This document shows positions 7,837-15,508 of a stretch of 64,000 nt of DNA, piece by piece (the stretch's first letter is position 1; each line of letters begins with the position of its first letter). The DNA is taken from the NCBI RefSeq assembly GCF_024295805.1, contig NZ_JANCLX010000002.1:32064-96063 (forward strand), in the 5' to 3' direction. The DNA is from Streptomyces cucumeris. GTDB lineage: Bacteria; Actinomycetota; Actinomycetes; Streptomycetales; Streptomycetaceae. A program made the position numbers and the translations under genes. Under the pieces are notes generated by a model, which did no database searches, was not told where the DNA came from, and saw only the letters and a list, made by a program, of their open reading frames with translations.

Positions 7837-8127
7837 ATGCCGCGGCCTGACGACGACTACGAGCCGGTCTTCAAGAAGAGCAACTGGGGCACGAGCCGGT
7901 ACACCTACAACCCGGCCAACCCCGTGGGGATGGCCCTGATCATCCTCAGCCTCGTCTTCGCGGGCGTGATGATGTTCCTGATGGAGGAGCGGAAGGGCCC
8001 CTTCGAGCCTCCGGAGCAGACGCCCTGGAGCCCGTCGATCAAGGAGAACCCCACGTACTCGTGGGACGACACCCCCAGCCCGACCCCCTCCACCAGCCCG
8101 ACCCCCTCACCGAGCTCCACCCCCTGA
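7837..8127 (+). CDS. Small membrane protein with Pro/Ser/Thr tail, unknown
   Basis: The 96-residue protein has a polar N-terminus with aromatic residues (DDDYEPVFKKSNWG, YTYNPANP). One transmembrane helix follows (GMALIILSLVFAGVMMFLM), and then an extracytoplasmic low-complexity tail of Pro, Ser and Thr (SPTPSTSPTPSPSSTP). The start at ATG 7837 has a GGGGGG site ten bases upstream. It follows the beta-helix gene by 59 bases on the same strand and might be co-transcribed. I do not recognise a family; the architecture is that of a single-pass, tail-out peptide. Confidence 0.65.
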   Translation: MPRPDDDYEPVFKKSNWGTSRYTYNPANPVGMALIILSLVFAGVMMFLMEERKGPFEPPEQTPWSPSIKENPTYSWDDTPSPTPSTSPTPSPSSTP

Positions 8128-8355
8128 GCGCGCGGGGGGCGGCAGGCCGAGCGCGGCGTATGCCCCGTCCAGGACTTGCTGCCCCATGACCTTCAGCTGT
8201 TGCAGTACGTGGTTTCAGACAGGATCTCTCTGCGGTGCAACTGTCTTGAGGGTTCGGCGGTCGTCTCCGGTGCCGTCTGCGCCGCTGAGGAGGAGCAGGC
8301 CGCCCTGACCCGGGCGGACCAGATCTCCCCCGCACCGGACGCGTCCTGCCAGCTT

Positions 8356-8379
8356 TGGCCCCGGGGCTACCCGGGGCCA
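8356..8379 (+). promoter_or_regulatory. Leader hairpin upstream of the secreted beta-sandwich gene
   Basis: GGCCCCGG at 8357-8364 pairs with CCGGGGCC at 8371-8378 around a six-base loop. The hairpin ends about 20 bases before the start codon at 8400. It could shape the 5' leader or end upstream transcription. The rest of the 272-bp spacer 8128-8399 shows no gene that I can support. Confidence 0.35.
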
Positions 8380-8399
8380 TCAGAGATGGGGAAACACTC

Positions 8400-9191
8400 A
8401 TGCGTAAGCGCGCCACCATGGCCGCTATTGCCAGTGCCGTGGCACTGTCCGTCTTAGTTGTTCCGGACGGTGCCCAGGCGGACGAAGTCGTGGGCGACAC
8501 CACGATGGACGTGGTCATCAACGGCGGGTCCGACATTGTCCTGGGCACCACGAAACCGAAAACCTTCACCATCGCGGTGACTGCCACCGACGACTCGGGC
8601 ATCAAAGAGGACTACAACGTTCCCGCGCTGTGGTATGGGCCCGGCCCGAAAGGGCCCGACGATCCGTATGGGCTCGTGGTCCCCGACAATGGCGCCGGTG
8701 ACTGCGTGGCTCACAACGCCACGACGACCACCTGCACCTTCATCATGACGATGAACCCGCGGATCGAACCGCAGGACAACACCACGGCGGGAACCTGGAA
8801 GCTGACCGCCAGTGCCACCGGCAACGACTGGGACCACGTCCACAAGGACATAGCCGCCACGGTGAAGGTGAGACGCTATGCCAAGCTGACGGTCAACGCC
8901 TCGCCGGAGCCGGTGAAGAAGGGCAAGTCCCTCGCCGTCACCGGCAACCTGACCCGAGCCAGTTGGGAGTCCTACAGGTACGCCGGCTATGCGGGTCAGC
9001 CGGTGAAACTGCAGTTTCGCAAGAAGGGCACCAACACCTACACCACCGTCAAAACGGTGTCCGCAGGACGCGGCGGCGCCCTGAAGACCGCCGTCAAGGC
9101 TGCTGCTGACGGTTACTGGCGCTGGTCCTTTTCCGGTACGTCCACCACCAGCACCGCCACCGCCCCCGGCGACTACGTCGACGTGCGGTAA
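8400..9191 (+). CDS. Secreted beta-sandwich protein, unknown function
   Basis: The 263-residue protein has a signal peptide (MRKRATMAAIASAVALSVLV, likely cut after QADE or GAQA). The mature part looks like two Ig-like beta-sandwich domains. The first is about residues 30-165 and has one cysteine pair (GDCVAHNATTTTCTF). The second starts at YAKLTVNASPEPVKKGKSL and ends with DGYWRWSFSGTSTT. This second domain resembles repeats common in Streptomyces exported proteins that include the VNASPEPVxKG segment. There are no catalytic residues. ATG 8400 lies eight bases after GGGG. A strong terminator hairpin follows at 9200. The codon choice contains more A/T at third positions than neighbours, which may indicate recent acquisition. 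Confidence 0.75.
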   Translation: MRKRATMAAIASAVALSVLVVPDGAQADEVVGDTTMDVVINGGSDIVLGTTKPKTFTIAVTATDDSGIKEDYNVPALWYGPGPKGPDDPYGLVVPDNGAGDCVAHNATTTTCTFIMTMNPRIEPQDNTTAGTWKLTASATGNDWDHVHKDIAATVKVRRYAKLTVNASPEPVKKGKSLAVTGNLTRASWESYRYAGYAGQPVKLQFRKKGTNTYTTVKTVSAGRGGALKTAVKAAADGYWRWSFSGTSTTSTATAPGDYVDVR

Positions 9192-9199
9192 GCACGTAT

Positions 9200-9254
9200 G
9201 AGACAAAGCGTGGCGCCGGATCCGCTCAGCCGGGACCCGGCGCCGTGTTGTCTC
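9200..9254. terminator. Bidirectional terminator between convergent genes
   Basis: An imperfect inverted repeat has long arms: 9200-9219 begins GAGACAA and ends TGGCGCCGG, and 9237-9254 begins CCGGCGCCG and ends TTGTCTC. It lies after the stop of the + strand gene (9191) and overlaps the stop codon of the minus strand gene (9253-9255). It should end transcription from both sides. Confidence 0.75.
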
Positions 9255-9528
9255 AGTACTGCTGGCGACCCCCGGGGTAGCGGACCGACTTCCGGCACTC
9301 GGGAGCATCCACCGGCGGAGTCTCCGGAGCGAGTACGAAGCACAGGCCCGCGTGGAGCTGATCCGCCTCATCCAGCGACAGCATCAGCGGCGCGAGCGCC
9401 ACATGCTTGCCGAGACGGACGATCCCGAGTGGCACCGTGAGACAGCCGTCCAGATCACGCCGTACGCGCAGTCCCGCCGGGGTGGCCTGGAGCTGCCACC
9501 CGGACGTCATCCGCCGGTCCGGGCTCAC
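9253..9528 (-). CDS. Small protein, unknown; translationally coupled to the gene at 9525
   Basis: The 91-residue protein has no recognised family. It contains a GWQLQATPAGLRV stretch and a regular beta-rich middle (LTVPLGIVRLGKHVALAPLML), then a short helix (SLDEADQLHAGLCFVL). The GTG start (9526-9528) overlaps the stop of the upstream gene as GTGA, which is strong evidence that both frames are real and co-translated. The gene ends inside the terminator hairpin at 9200-9254. Similar small paired proteins occur near XRE regulators in Streptomyces, but the function is unknown. Confidence 0.55.
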   Translation of the reverse strand: MSPDRRMTSGWQLQATPAGLRVRRDLDGCLTVPLGIVRLGKHVALAPLMLSLDEADQLHAGLCFVLAPETPPVDAPECRKSVRYPGGRQQY

Positions 9529-9884
9529 TCCTCCACCTCGCTCGCTCCACCCGAGCCAGCGTCGTCGGACACCAACAGGCGACTGCCACGACTCTCCGCG
9601 ATTCGGAGAGCATCACGCAGCGCCTCGACCAGACGGTTGGAGAGGAAACGGAGTTCCCCGGCTTCAGCCTTCGGATTGCTGAGCAGCACCTCGGCGTGGT
9701 CCAGGAGTTCAGCGCCCATGCGAAGCTGCACCGCAGGTAGCACGGCTTGCCAGCGGGCCCTGGCCAAGGCAACAGACGTCGTCGCACATTCACCGGGCCA
9801 CCACCCCGTGTGGCGCACACGCAGACTCCACCCGAGCGCGCTGCAACACCTGATGCACACGAGGCAGCCGCAGCGTGGGGGCAT
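9525..9884 (-). CDS. Small helical protein, unknown; first gene of a coupled pair
   Basis: The frame gives 119 residues from ATG 9884. The C-terminal two thirds look like a real helical protein (VALARARWQAVLPAVQLRMG, then HAEVLL and LRFLSNRLVEALRDALRIAESRG). The first 30 residues are rich in Cys and Trp (CGCLVCIRCC) and look unnatural. The true start may lie internally, or the 5' end may be degraded by a frameshift. The stop TGA overlaps the GTG start of the next gene. No family was recognised. The 213 bases upstream to the terminator at 10098 hold no other gene that I can support. Confidence 0.5.
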   Translation of the reverse strand: MPPRCGCLVCIRCCSALGWSLRVRHTGWWPGECATTSVALARARWQAVLPAVQLRMGAELLDHAEVLLSNPKAEAGELRFLSNRLVEALRDALRIAESRGSRLLVSDDAGSGGASEVEE

Positions 9885-10097
9885 CTACGCAGCTCGCCGT
9901 TGTACGCGTCTGGGCTGTCCGATGCCGCCCCTGACCGGGTTGTAACGCGCTCCTCACCGATTCGAAGATCCTGCCGATACAGTTCCGCACGTCGACCTGC
10001 TTTCCTCAGGTTGACCACGCCCCGGGGCGCAGGCACGCGTCGCCGGGGTCCTGTGGTGGGTGAAAAACTCCTGAGCCTTCATGCTGGTGACGTACGA

Positions 10098-10134
10098 AGC
10101 CCCCAACTTTCACAGTTGAGTGAAAGCCGGGGGC
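10098..10134 (-). terminator. Terminator after the lipoprotein gene
   Basis: AGCCCCC at 10098-10104 pairs with GGGGGCT at 10128-10134, with an inner stem TTTCAC/GTGAAA around AGTTGA. It lies 36 bases beyond the stop codon of the minus strand lipoprotein gene and should terminate it. Confidence 0.75.
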
Positions 10135-10170
10135 TGGACCGGCCGACACCACGGGCGGCCGAGCGGTGGG

Positions 10171-10647
10171 TCACATGCTGTGTTCGCCGGACACGATGGC
10201 GATCGACCAGTGGAGGTTTCCGCCGTGTACCTGGACGGACAATGCCTGAGTGGTGATGTCCGTGTAGACGCGCCCGATGGTGATAGGGCCGTTGCAGCCA
10301 ATCTTCGTGGGTTTGCCGCCCCGGACTTTACGGTCGACGAGCGTCAATTTGCCCTTGCCTGCGCACATGGCATGGATGGTGTACACGTCGGTTGCGGGCT
10401 TGAAGGCGGGAAGGTCGGCGTCACCGGTTCCCTTGGTCACCGGCAAGAGGATCTTTGCGCCCGAGGGCAGGTCGAGGGATGTCCGCCCAGAGGATCCCTT
10501 GGGTTCGACAGCGGAACCATCGCCGGGCTTGGTGCTGGATGGCCGGGCTGTAGAGGCAGGGGAGTCTCCGTTGGCGTCATTGGCTCCCGAGCAGGCGGCG
10601 GTGAGCAACAGGATGAGCAGGGTGGGCACTGCGGTGTAACGCCCCAT
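10171..10647 (-). CDS. Secreted lipoprotein, unknown function
   Basis: The 158-residue protein has a lipoprotein signal peptide with lipobox LTAAC at about residues 15-19 (LLILLLTAACSGAND). A Ser/Pro/Gly-rich linker follows to about residue 55. The folded part contains two cysteines (HAMCAGKGK and KIGCNGP) that could form a disulfide, with beta-strand character (KLTLVDRKV, ALSVQVHGGNLHWSIAIVS). It resembles small actinobacterial lipoproteins of unknown role. ATG 10647 follows GGAGATTG. The gene is downstream of, and on the same strand as, the secreted protein at 10718 (70 bases apart), so the two may form one exported unit. Confidence 0.7.
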   Translation of the reverse strand: MGRYTAVPTLLILLLTAACSGANDANGDSPASTARPSSTKPGDGSAVEPKGSSGRTSLDLPSGAKILLPVTKGTGDADLPAFKPATDVYTIHAMCAGKGKLTLVDRKVRGGKPTKIGCNGPITIGRVYTDITTQALSVQVHGGNLHWSIAIVSGEHSM

Positions 10648-10717
10648 AGGGCAATCTCCTCACGGGAAACGCGCCCTAGGCAGACAGGCTGGGGCGCGTT
10701 ACGGGACGCGTCCCGAG

Positions 10718-11428
10718 TCAGCGGATGACCCAGCCCTCACGATACGGGGCCCATGCCTTCATGTGCCGCTTTCCGTCAATTTCGCAGTTGCTGTACCGGG
10801 TGCCGGTGTAGCCGTAGATGTTTTCCTTCTTGATTCCGTAGTCGCCGTACACGGTCGAATGCGCCTTGACCTTGCCGCCGGTTTCGACGCCCAGTTCGGA
10901 AGTCCAGGACTTCTGGGCGCTGACGTTGACGTCAACCTTGATCTTGCCGAGCCACAGCATCTTGAATTCGGAACTCACTGTGACAGAACTGCCGATGGTG
11001 GTCGTGCCTGACTTCTTGGACGTGAACTTGAAGTCTATTTTGTAGGACTTCTTGTTCTGGATGAAGGTCGCGTACTTGACCGACATCGTGTTCTTCAGAT
11101 TCCGAGTGACGCGGACCACGCCGCCGGGGGTGCAGCCCGGCTGGCCCTTGGGTTGCACGCCTCCGTCCCCGAGGTCGGGGCCGTCCACCTCGCCCGGGAG
11201 GGGCAAGTCCTCCTCCAGTGCTTCTGTGCTGTCGGCGCCCGATTCGGTATCCGCCCCGGCGACGGGTGTGTCCGTCACGGAACCGCGCTCGACCCCGGCT
11301 CCATCAATCGCGATCGGCGGGTCGACGATGGCCGGATCTGCTCCAGGCTCCCCCGCGAGGGCAGGTACTGAACTCCCCATGATCAGTACCCCGGCGGCGA
11401 TTGCGACGACACTGGCTCTTCTCGGCAC
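10718..11428 (-). CDS. Secreted beta-rich protein, possible pore-forming or surface-binding fold
   Basis: The 236-residue protein starts at GTG 11428 behind GGAGGG. It has a signal peptide ending near PALAGEP and a long acidic, Asp/Glu/Gly-rich propeptide-like segment to about residue 95. The compact C-terminal domain has two cysteines (GCTPGG, SNCEIDG). This domain is a series of amphipathic strands with alternating Ser/Thr/Lys and hydrophobic residues (TTTIGSSVTVSSEFK, GKIKVDVNVSAQKSW, ELGVETGGKVKAHS). This pattern resembles the membrane-inserting hairpin region of aerolysin-type beta proteins. That resemblance is only by eye. It ends with a Tyr/Trp-rich patch. No enzyme motif was found. 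The lipoprotein gene follows. Confidence 0.65.
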   Translation of the reverse strand: MPRRASVVAIAAGVLIMGSSVPALAGEPGADPAIVDPPIAIDGAGVERGSVTDTPVAGADTESGADSTEALEEDLPLPGEVDGPDLGDGGVQPKGQPGCTPGGVVRVTRNLKNTMSVKYATFIQNKKSYKIDFKFTSKKSGTTTIGSSVTVSSEFKMLWLGKIKVDVNVSAQKSWTSELGVETGGKVKAHSTVYGDYGIKKENIYGYTGTRYSNCEIDGKRHMKAWAPYREGWVIR

Positions 11429-11653
11429 GAATGCCCTCCACAAATGTCCGACCCTCTGCGGGGTCGGTGGCGGCAATGATCAAACCATGCAATCCACTCA
11501 ATGATCAAGAAGATCAAACAGAACCTGAGGAGGTTTAGCTCATAAACGAACACGGAACAACAAGTCCGTTTCTGGTGGTGAGCAAGCGGCGTGACGGAGT
11601 GAGCTCATCCGTAGAACCTGCGGCGTGAGCGTGATGGGGATGGCGTGGACGAC
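11429..11653. other. A/T-richer intergenic region with short direct repeats
   Basis: This 225-bp spacer lies upstream of the secreted protein gene and downstream of the XRE regulator. It contains two ATGATCAA copies at 11476-11483 and 11501-11508 (25 bp apart) and a third AGATCAAAC at 11511-11519. A weak hairpin (ACGGA...TCCGT) lies at about 11553-11573. The repeats are positioned to bind a regulator of the gene starting at 11428. Base composition here is distinctly less GC than flanking genes. Confidence 0.4.
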
Positions 11654-12838
11654 CTAGAGACCCACCCAGGCCGCCAGGTGGTCGAGGGTGTCCGGCGTGC
11701 GCCGGGACAAGTGGATCAGTCCCCTGATGGTGTCCCGTGCGCCTGGGTGGTACCGCGTCTGCTGGGGCGCCAGCCTGCGCGCGGTGACCATGGACTTCAA
11801 GGCTGCTTCGGAACGTCCCGCTTCCATCTGGGCACGTGTTTGATCGACGTAGAAGTGAGCCGCGCGGGACACGGCCCAGTCCTTCGGTATCCGCACCTTC
11901 GTGGCCTCCCGCAGCGCTTCACCGTAGTGCCGCATCTCGACGTAGGCGGACACCACGTGCACGGTGACGTTCGTGGGCCCGAAGGACAGCCAGTGGACGT
12001 CGGTCGCTTCGCCGACCTGGTCCGCGTAAGACCTGGCCTCCGCAAGGTGGTTCCGAACCGCATCCGCGTCACGGGCGCGGGCCGCGATGATGCTCGCCCC
12101 GAGGTGGAGCTGCCCGGCAACGGCCTGCCGCGCCCGCGTCTGAGGCGACTGTTCCAACAGTCCCTGTCCAGAAGCGACGAGCCGCTTGCCGATCCTGTAC
12201 TCGCCCTCCCGGAAGTAGACCAACGCACGCATGTACTGACGCACCGCGGAGAGCAGCGGATCCGAAGCGCGCGACGCAGCCCACTCCATCCGGTCCAGCG
12301 CGACCGTCGACAGGTCGTAGTAGCCCAGCTTCACGGCGAGATCATGCGCGGTGCGGTACGTACTCGACAGCGCGGCCCAGAGCTCCGACGATGGCGCTCG
12401 GCATGCGGCTGTAGTGATCTCCGCGATCGTGTCGGGAAGGTCGAGAGCGGCGTCATGGAGTTTCGTGGCCCGGACCTGCAGACACAGCTGCTCGGCAGCG
12501 GCGACGAGTTGAAGGGTCGGACGAGGACTGATCGCCGGATCGGCCCCCAGGTCGTAGAGGTCGAGAGCTTCACGGATCGGGCGAACCAGCGCGACCAACC
12601 GGTCCTGCTGCAACTCGGTCACATAGGGCTGCCCGGTCAGCGTGGTGACGTCGATGCACAGCGCTTTGGCCACCGCGGCAACCAAGTCGGGGCTGGCTGG
12701 CTTGTGTCCGGACTCCACGTGTGTGAGCAGGCTGTATGAGTAGGGCACTCTCTGAGCCAAGCCGCGCTGAGTCAGCCCAGCCCGCTTCCGGTGGTGTGCG
12801 ATCCGAGTACCCGTGTGTTCGTCGCCGGGGAGCGGCAT
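11654..12838 (-). CDS. XRE-family regulator with TPR-like sensor domain
   Basis: The 394-residue protein has an N-terminal helix-turn-helix (about residues 10-65: TRIAHHRKRAGLTQRGLAQ, then HVESGHKPAS). A long helical C-terminal region with TPR-like pairs follows (YYDLSTVALDRMEWAASRA, GQLHLGASIIAARARDADA, ALKSMVTARRLAPQQ). This architecture is common in Streptomyces and related to peptide-responsive regulators. ATG 12838 is preceded by GGGAGG. It is divergent from a flavoprotein gene at 12971; the two probably form a regulator-target pair. Which signal the TPR region binds is unknown. Confidence 0.85.
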   Translation of the reverse strand: MPLPGDEHTGTRIAHHRKRAGLTQRGLAQRVPYSYSLLTHVESGHKPASPDLVAAVAKALCIDVTTLTGQPYVTELQQDRLVALVRPIREALDLYDLGADPAISPRPTLQLVAAAEQLCLQVRATKLHDAALDLPDTIAEITTAACRAPSSELWAALSSTYRTAHDLAVKLGYYDLSTVALDRMEWAASRASDPLLSAVRQYMRALVYFREGEYRIGKRLVASGQGLLEQSPQTRARQAVAGQLHLGASIIAARARDADAVRNHLAEARSYADQVGEATDVHWLSFGPTNVTVHVVSAYVEMRHYGEALREATKVRIPKDWAVSRAAHFYVDQTRAQMEAGRSEAALKSMVTARRLAPQQTRYHPGARDTIRGLIHLSRRTPDTLDHLAAWVGL

Positions 12839-12970
12839 GCGTGCCTCCCTTTCGTGACTCACTCACAGAAACGCTACTCGTCCAAGCCATGACAGACGAT
12901 GATGAACGGTGATTTCAGCCCGGACAGGGCGCGTTTGCGGGTTGGGTGTACTACGCGGTGGACTGCCCAC

Positions 12971-13519
12971 ATGACCACGAACCGCGTGCTCTACCTGTTC
13001 GGAAGTGCCGCACCGCCCGTGCTGGACATCGCCGGTGTCATCGAGCGGGCGCAGTCCGCCGACTGGGATGTCTGCCTCGGATTGACCCCCACGGCCGCAC
13101 GCTGGCTTGACGACGACCTGCCAGCGTTGGAGGAGCTGACCGGTCACCCGGTGTGCAGCCAGTACAGGCTGCCCCACGAGCCCGAGGCATGGCCTCCCGC
13201 GGATGCCGCGGTCCTGGCACCCGCCACCTTCAACACGATCAATCAGTGGGCCCTGGGGATCACCGACAAGTTCGTCGTCGGCGTCGTGGCCGAGGCCATC
13301 GGCAAGGGAATCCCCACGGTGGCCATGCCGTGCGTCAACGCCGCCTTCGTCCAGCACATCCAGTTCGACACCAGCGTTGCCACGCTGCGCGCGATGGGCG
13401 TACGTGTGCTCTACGGAGAAGGCGGCTTCGTACCCAACAAGCCGGGCCAGGGCCGACCGGAGAACTATCCGTGGCACCTGGCCCTGGAAGCGGCCGCATC
13501 AGCCGCCGGTGCCCCTTAG
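12971..13519 (+). CDS. HFCD-type flavoprotein (phosphopantothenoylcysteine decarboxylase-like)
   Basis: The 182-residue protein resembles the flavin-dependent cysteine decarboxylase fold. It begins with a hydrophobic strand and glycine ([12 protein letters not shown]). The central [20 protein letters not shown] matches the PATANTxxK-type flavin-binding segment of the family. A PCVNAAFV stretch corresponds to the active-site region with Cys. No neighbouring coaBC gene is present, so this is an orphan family member, possibly a peptide or small-molecule modifying flavoprotein. ATG 12971 lacks a strong ribosome site. It is divergent from the TPR-type XRE regulator. Its stop overlaps the convergent msrA stop by four bases. 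Confidence 0.8.
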   Translation: MTTNRVLYLFGSAAPPVLDIAGVIERAQSADWDVCLGLTPTAARWLDDDLPALEELTGHPVCSQYRLPHEPEAWPPADAAVLAPATFNTINQWALGITDKFVVGVVAEAIGKGIPTVAMPCVNAAFVQHIQFDTSVATLRAMGVRVLYGEGGFVPNKPGQGRPENYPWHLALEAAASAAGAP

Positions 13520-14175
13520 CCGTCCGCAGGGGCCACGCCGATCGGGCAGCTCACGCCCGTGCCGCCGATGCCGCAGTAGCCCGCGGGGTTCTTGTCCAGG
13601 TACTGCTGGTGGTGGCCCTCCGCCGGGTAGAAGGGGCCCGCGGGGAGGATCTCCGTGGTGATGTCGCCGTAGCCCGAGCCGGTCAGGACCGACTGGTAGG
13701 CGGCGCGCGAGGATTCGGCCTCGGCCTGCTGCTCGGGGGAGTGGGTGTAGACCGCCGAACGGTACTGCGTGCCGACGTCGTTGCCCTGGCGGAAGCCCTG
13801 GGTGGGGTCGTGGGACTCCCAGAAGAGCTTCAGCAGGGCGCCGTAGGAGGTGATGGCCGGGTCGAAGACGACGCGGACGGCCTCGGTGTGGCCGGTGAGG
13901 CCGCTGCACACCTCTTCGTAGGAGGGGTTCCGGGTGTGGCCGCCCTGGTAGCCGACGAGCGTCGTCCACACCCCCGGGGCCTGCCAGAACTTCCGCTCCG
14001 CGCCCCAGAAACAGCCCAGTCCGAAGTCGGCGGTGACCAGGCCGTCCGGGTACGGACCGGTGAGCGGGTTGCCGAGGACGGTGTGGCGGTCGGGGACGGA
14101 GAACGCCGGGTCGGGGCGGCCCTTCAGCGCCTCCTCGGAGGTCGGGAGGTGGTTCTTGTGGCGGCTGAACAGCAT
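13516..14175 (-). CDS. msrA: Peptide methionine (S)-S-oxide reductase MsrA
   Basis: The 219-residue enzyme reduces methionine-S-sulfoxide in proteins using thioredoxin. The catalytic motif GCFWG is at residues 54-58 with Cys55. Family motifs follow ([43 protein letters not shown]). Resolving cysteines are Cys201 and Cys210 near the C-terminus (GYCGIGG and VSCPIG), matching the three-cysteine E. coli type. The N-terminal extension ending at YPDG is also typical of this subfamily. ATG 14175 follows GAGGAG. It is transcribed separately from the gene at 14265, with a strong hairpin between them. Confidence 0.95.
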   Translation of the reverse strand: MLFSRHKNHLPTSEEALKGRPDPAFSVPDRHTVLGNPLTGPYPDGLVTADFGLGCFWGAERKFWQAPGVWTTLVGYQGGHTRNPSYEEVCSGLTGHTEAVRVVFDPAITSYGALLKLFWESHDPTQGFRQGNDVGTQYRSAVYTHSPEQQAEAESSRAAYQSVLTGSGYGDITTEILPAGPFYPAEGHHQQYLDKNPAGYCGIGGTGVSCPIGVAPADG

Positions 14176-14213
14176 GCGGGCTCCTCGTTCGGGTACGCGA
14201 CGCGTCCCGTACA

Positions 14214-14252
14214 ACGGATGCCGGCCCGGGAGAATTCCGGGCCGGCATCCGT
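14214..14252 (-). terminator. Strong hairpin terminator
   Basis: ACGGATGCCGGCCCGG at 14214-14229 pairs perfectly with CCGGGCCGGCATCCGT at 14237-14252. It lies just past the stop of the minus strand gene at 14265 and upstream of msrA, so it should separate the two transcripts. Confidence 0.85.
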
Positions 14253-14264
14253 CGTATGGCGGCC

Positions 14265-15362
14265 TCAGCGCGGCAGCGTCGCCGGGGAGCCGCCGTGGCC
14301 CTCCCAGCCCGCGACCGCGAGCGCCCGGTAGACCGCGTACTCGGCCGCCGGGTCCGCGCCGTAGGACCACGGCACCGCGCCCACATGGCCGTCCACGTGC
14401 CGTAGCTGCTCCATGGCCTCCGCGTACCGCTCCGCCCGCACCAGGAACCACACCAGCAGATGGCGGACGTGGGGGAGGACCGGGTGGTCGGCGGGGGCCT
14501 GCCGGGTCGCGAAGAGGGCGCCCTCGATCGCCTTGGTGATCACTTCGCTCTGGTAGAGGCCGCGCACCAGATTGACGTCGGGCAGGTGCTCGAAGACGCC
14601 GAACAGCGGCAGGGCCGGCAGCAGGCTCTTCTCCGGGGCGGAGGCGGCGGCCGCGTGGGTGAAGGCGTCGGCGAGCTCCTGGGAGCCGTGCCACTTGCCG
14701 CACCAGTAGTGCAGCGCGGCCAGATGCGCGCCCATGTGGTGCGGGGCGCGCTCGGTGACCTTGGACCACAGCTCCTCGAAGTCGGCCTGCCGGTAGCCCA
14801 GACCACGGGCGACGCCGAGCTCGATGATGTACGGCACCGGATCGCCGGGGGCCAGCAGCGCCGCCTCCTGGCAGACGCTCCGGGCCTCCTCGAGGATCAT
14901 CCGGAAGTCGGGCGAGGACGGGTCCAGCAGGGCCTGCCGGACCAGGAACTCGGCGTGCACCTGGGCCGCTCCCGCGTCCTTGGGCGCCGCCACCCGCCAG
15001 GTGCGCAGCCACATACCGCCCTGGCCAGGGGTCCGCGCCAGTTCGTAGGCCGCCGCCCCGGCCAGCGTCTGCACCCGCTGCCAGCGCAGCTCCGACGACG
15101 CCTCGGTCAGCGCGAGCAGCCGCGCGGCGGGCTGCCAGTCCTGAGAGGACTGGACCTCCTCCAGGGCATCGGTGAGCGGGCGGTCCGGGCCGGGCAGCCG
15201 GACGTCCAGCCGCTCCGGCGGGACGAAGCCGTACTCCGCCGGGTCCGAGGCGCGCAGCGCCCCCCGCATGGCCTCGCGGCCCCCGCGCATCCGCCGCAGC
15301 GCGGGCAGGATGATCAGCCCGCCCACCATGACGAGGGCGATGAGGAAGATCAGAAGCTCCAT
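14265..15362 (-). CDS. Membrane-anchored helical-repeat protein, unknown
   Basis: The 365-residue protein has an N-terminal transmembrane helix (residues 3-20: [18 protein letters not shown]). A short basic stretch ([12 protein letters not shown]) follows. The rest is cytoplasmic and almost wholly helical, with TPR-like or Sel1-like pairings ([25 protein letters not shown]-type acidic helices, [38 protein letters not shown]). I do not recognise a named family; similar actinobacterial proteins of unknown function exist. ATG 15362 is preceded by GGGGATC. It stands alone, bounded downstream by a terminator and upstream by a dispersed repeat. Confidence 0.75.
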   Translation of the reverse strand: MELLIFLIALVMVGGLIILPALRRMRGGREAMRGALRASDPAEYGFVPPERLDVRLPGPDRPLTDALEEVQSSQDWQPAARLLALTEASSELRWQRVQTLAGAAAYELARTPGQGGMWLRTWRVAAPKDAGAAQVHAEFLVRQALLDPSSPDFRMILEEARSVCQEAALLAPGDPVPYIIELGVARGLGYRQADFEELWSKVTERAPHHMGAHLAALHYWCGKWHGSQELADAFTHAAAASAPEKSLLPALPLFGVFEHLPDVNLVRGLYQSEVITKAIEGALFATRQAPADHPVLPHVRHLLVWFLVRAERYAEAMEQLRHVDGHVGAVPWSYGADPAAEYAVYRALAVAGWEGHGGSPATLPR

Positions 15363-15404
15363 GAGGATCCCCGTGAGAAGGTGCGAACGGTTCCGACGGT
15401 GCCA

Positions 15405-15441
15405 GGCCCTGTCCTGCCGGTCTTCGCGGGCCCGCGCCTGA
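15405..15441 (+). repeat. Dispersed intergenic repeat, copy A
   Basis: The segment beginning GGCCCTGTCCTGCCGGTCTT at 15405 and running through a GGGCCCGCG palindrome matches 37714-37746, with about three mismatches over 30 bases. It lies in the spacer between two divergent genes. A related arm occurs at 24536-24570. Confidence 0.6.
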
Positions 15442-15508
15442 TCTCCAGCCTATGCGCCCGCCCGGACGAGGGACCCGGCACCGCCCCGCCGGGCGTTACC
15501 CTCGGCCC

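Noticed and set aside
6553..8127. A 524-codon plus strand frame overlapping the second beta-helix gene
   Set aside because: The product is Arg/His/Gln-rich noise in the shifted frame; only its last 96 codons (from 7837) look like a protein, and these have their own ribosome site.
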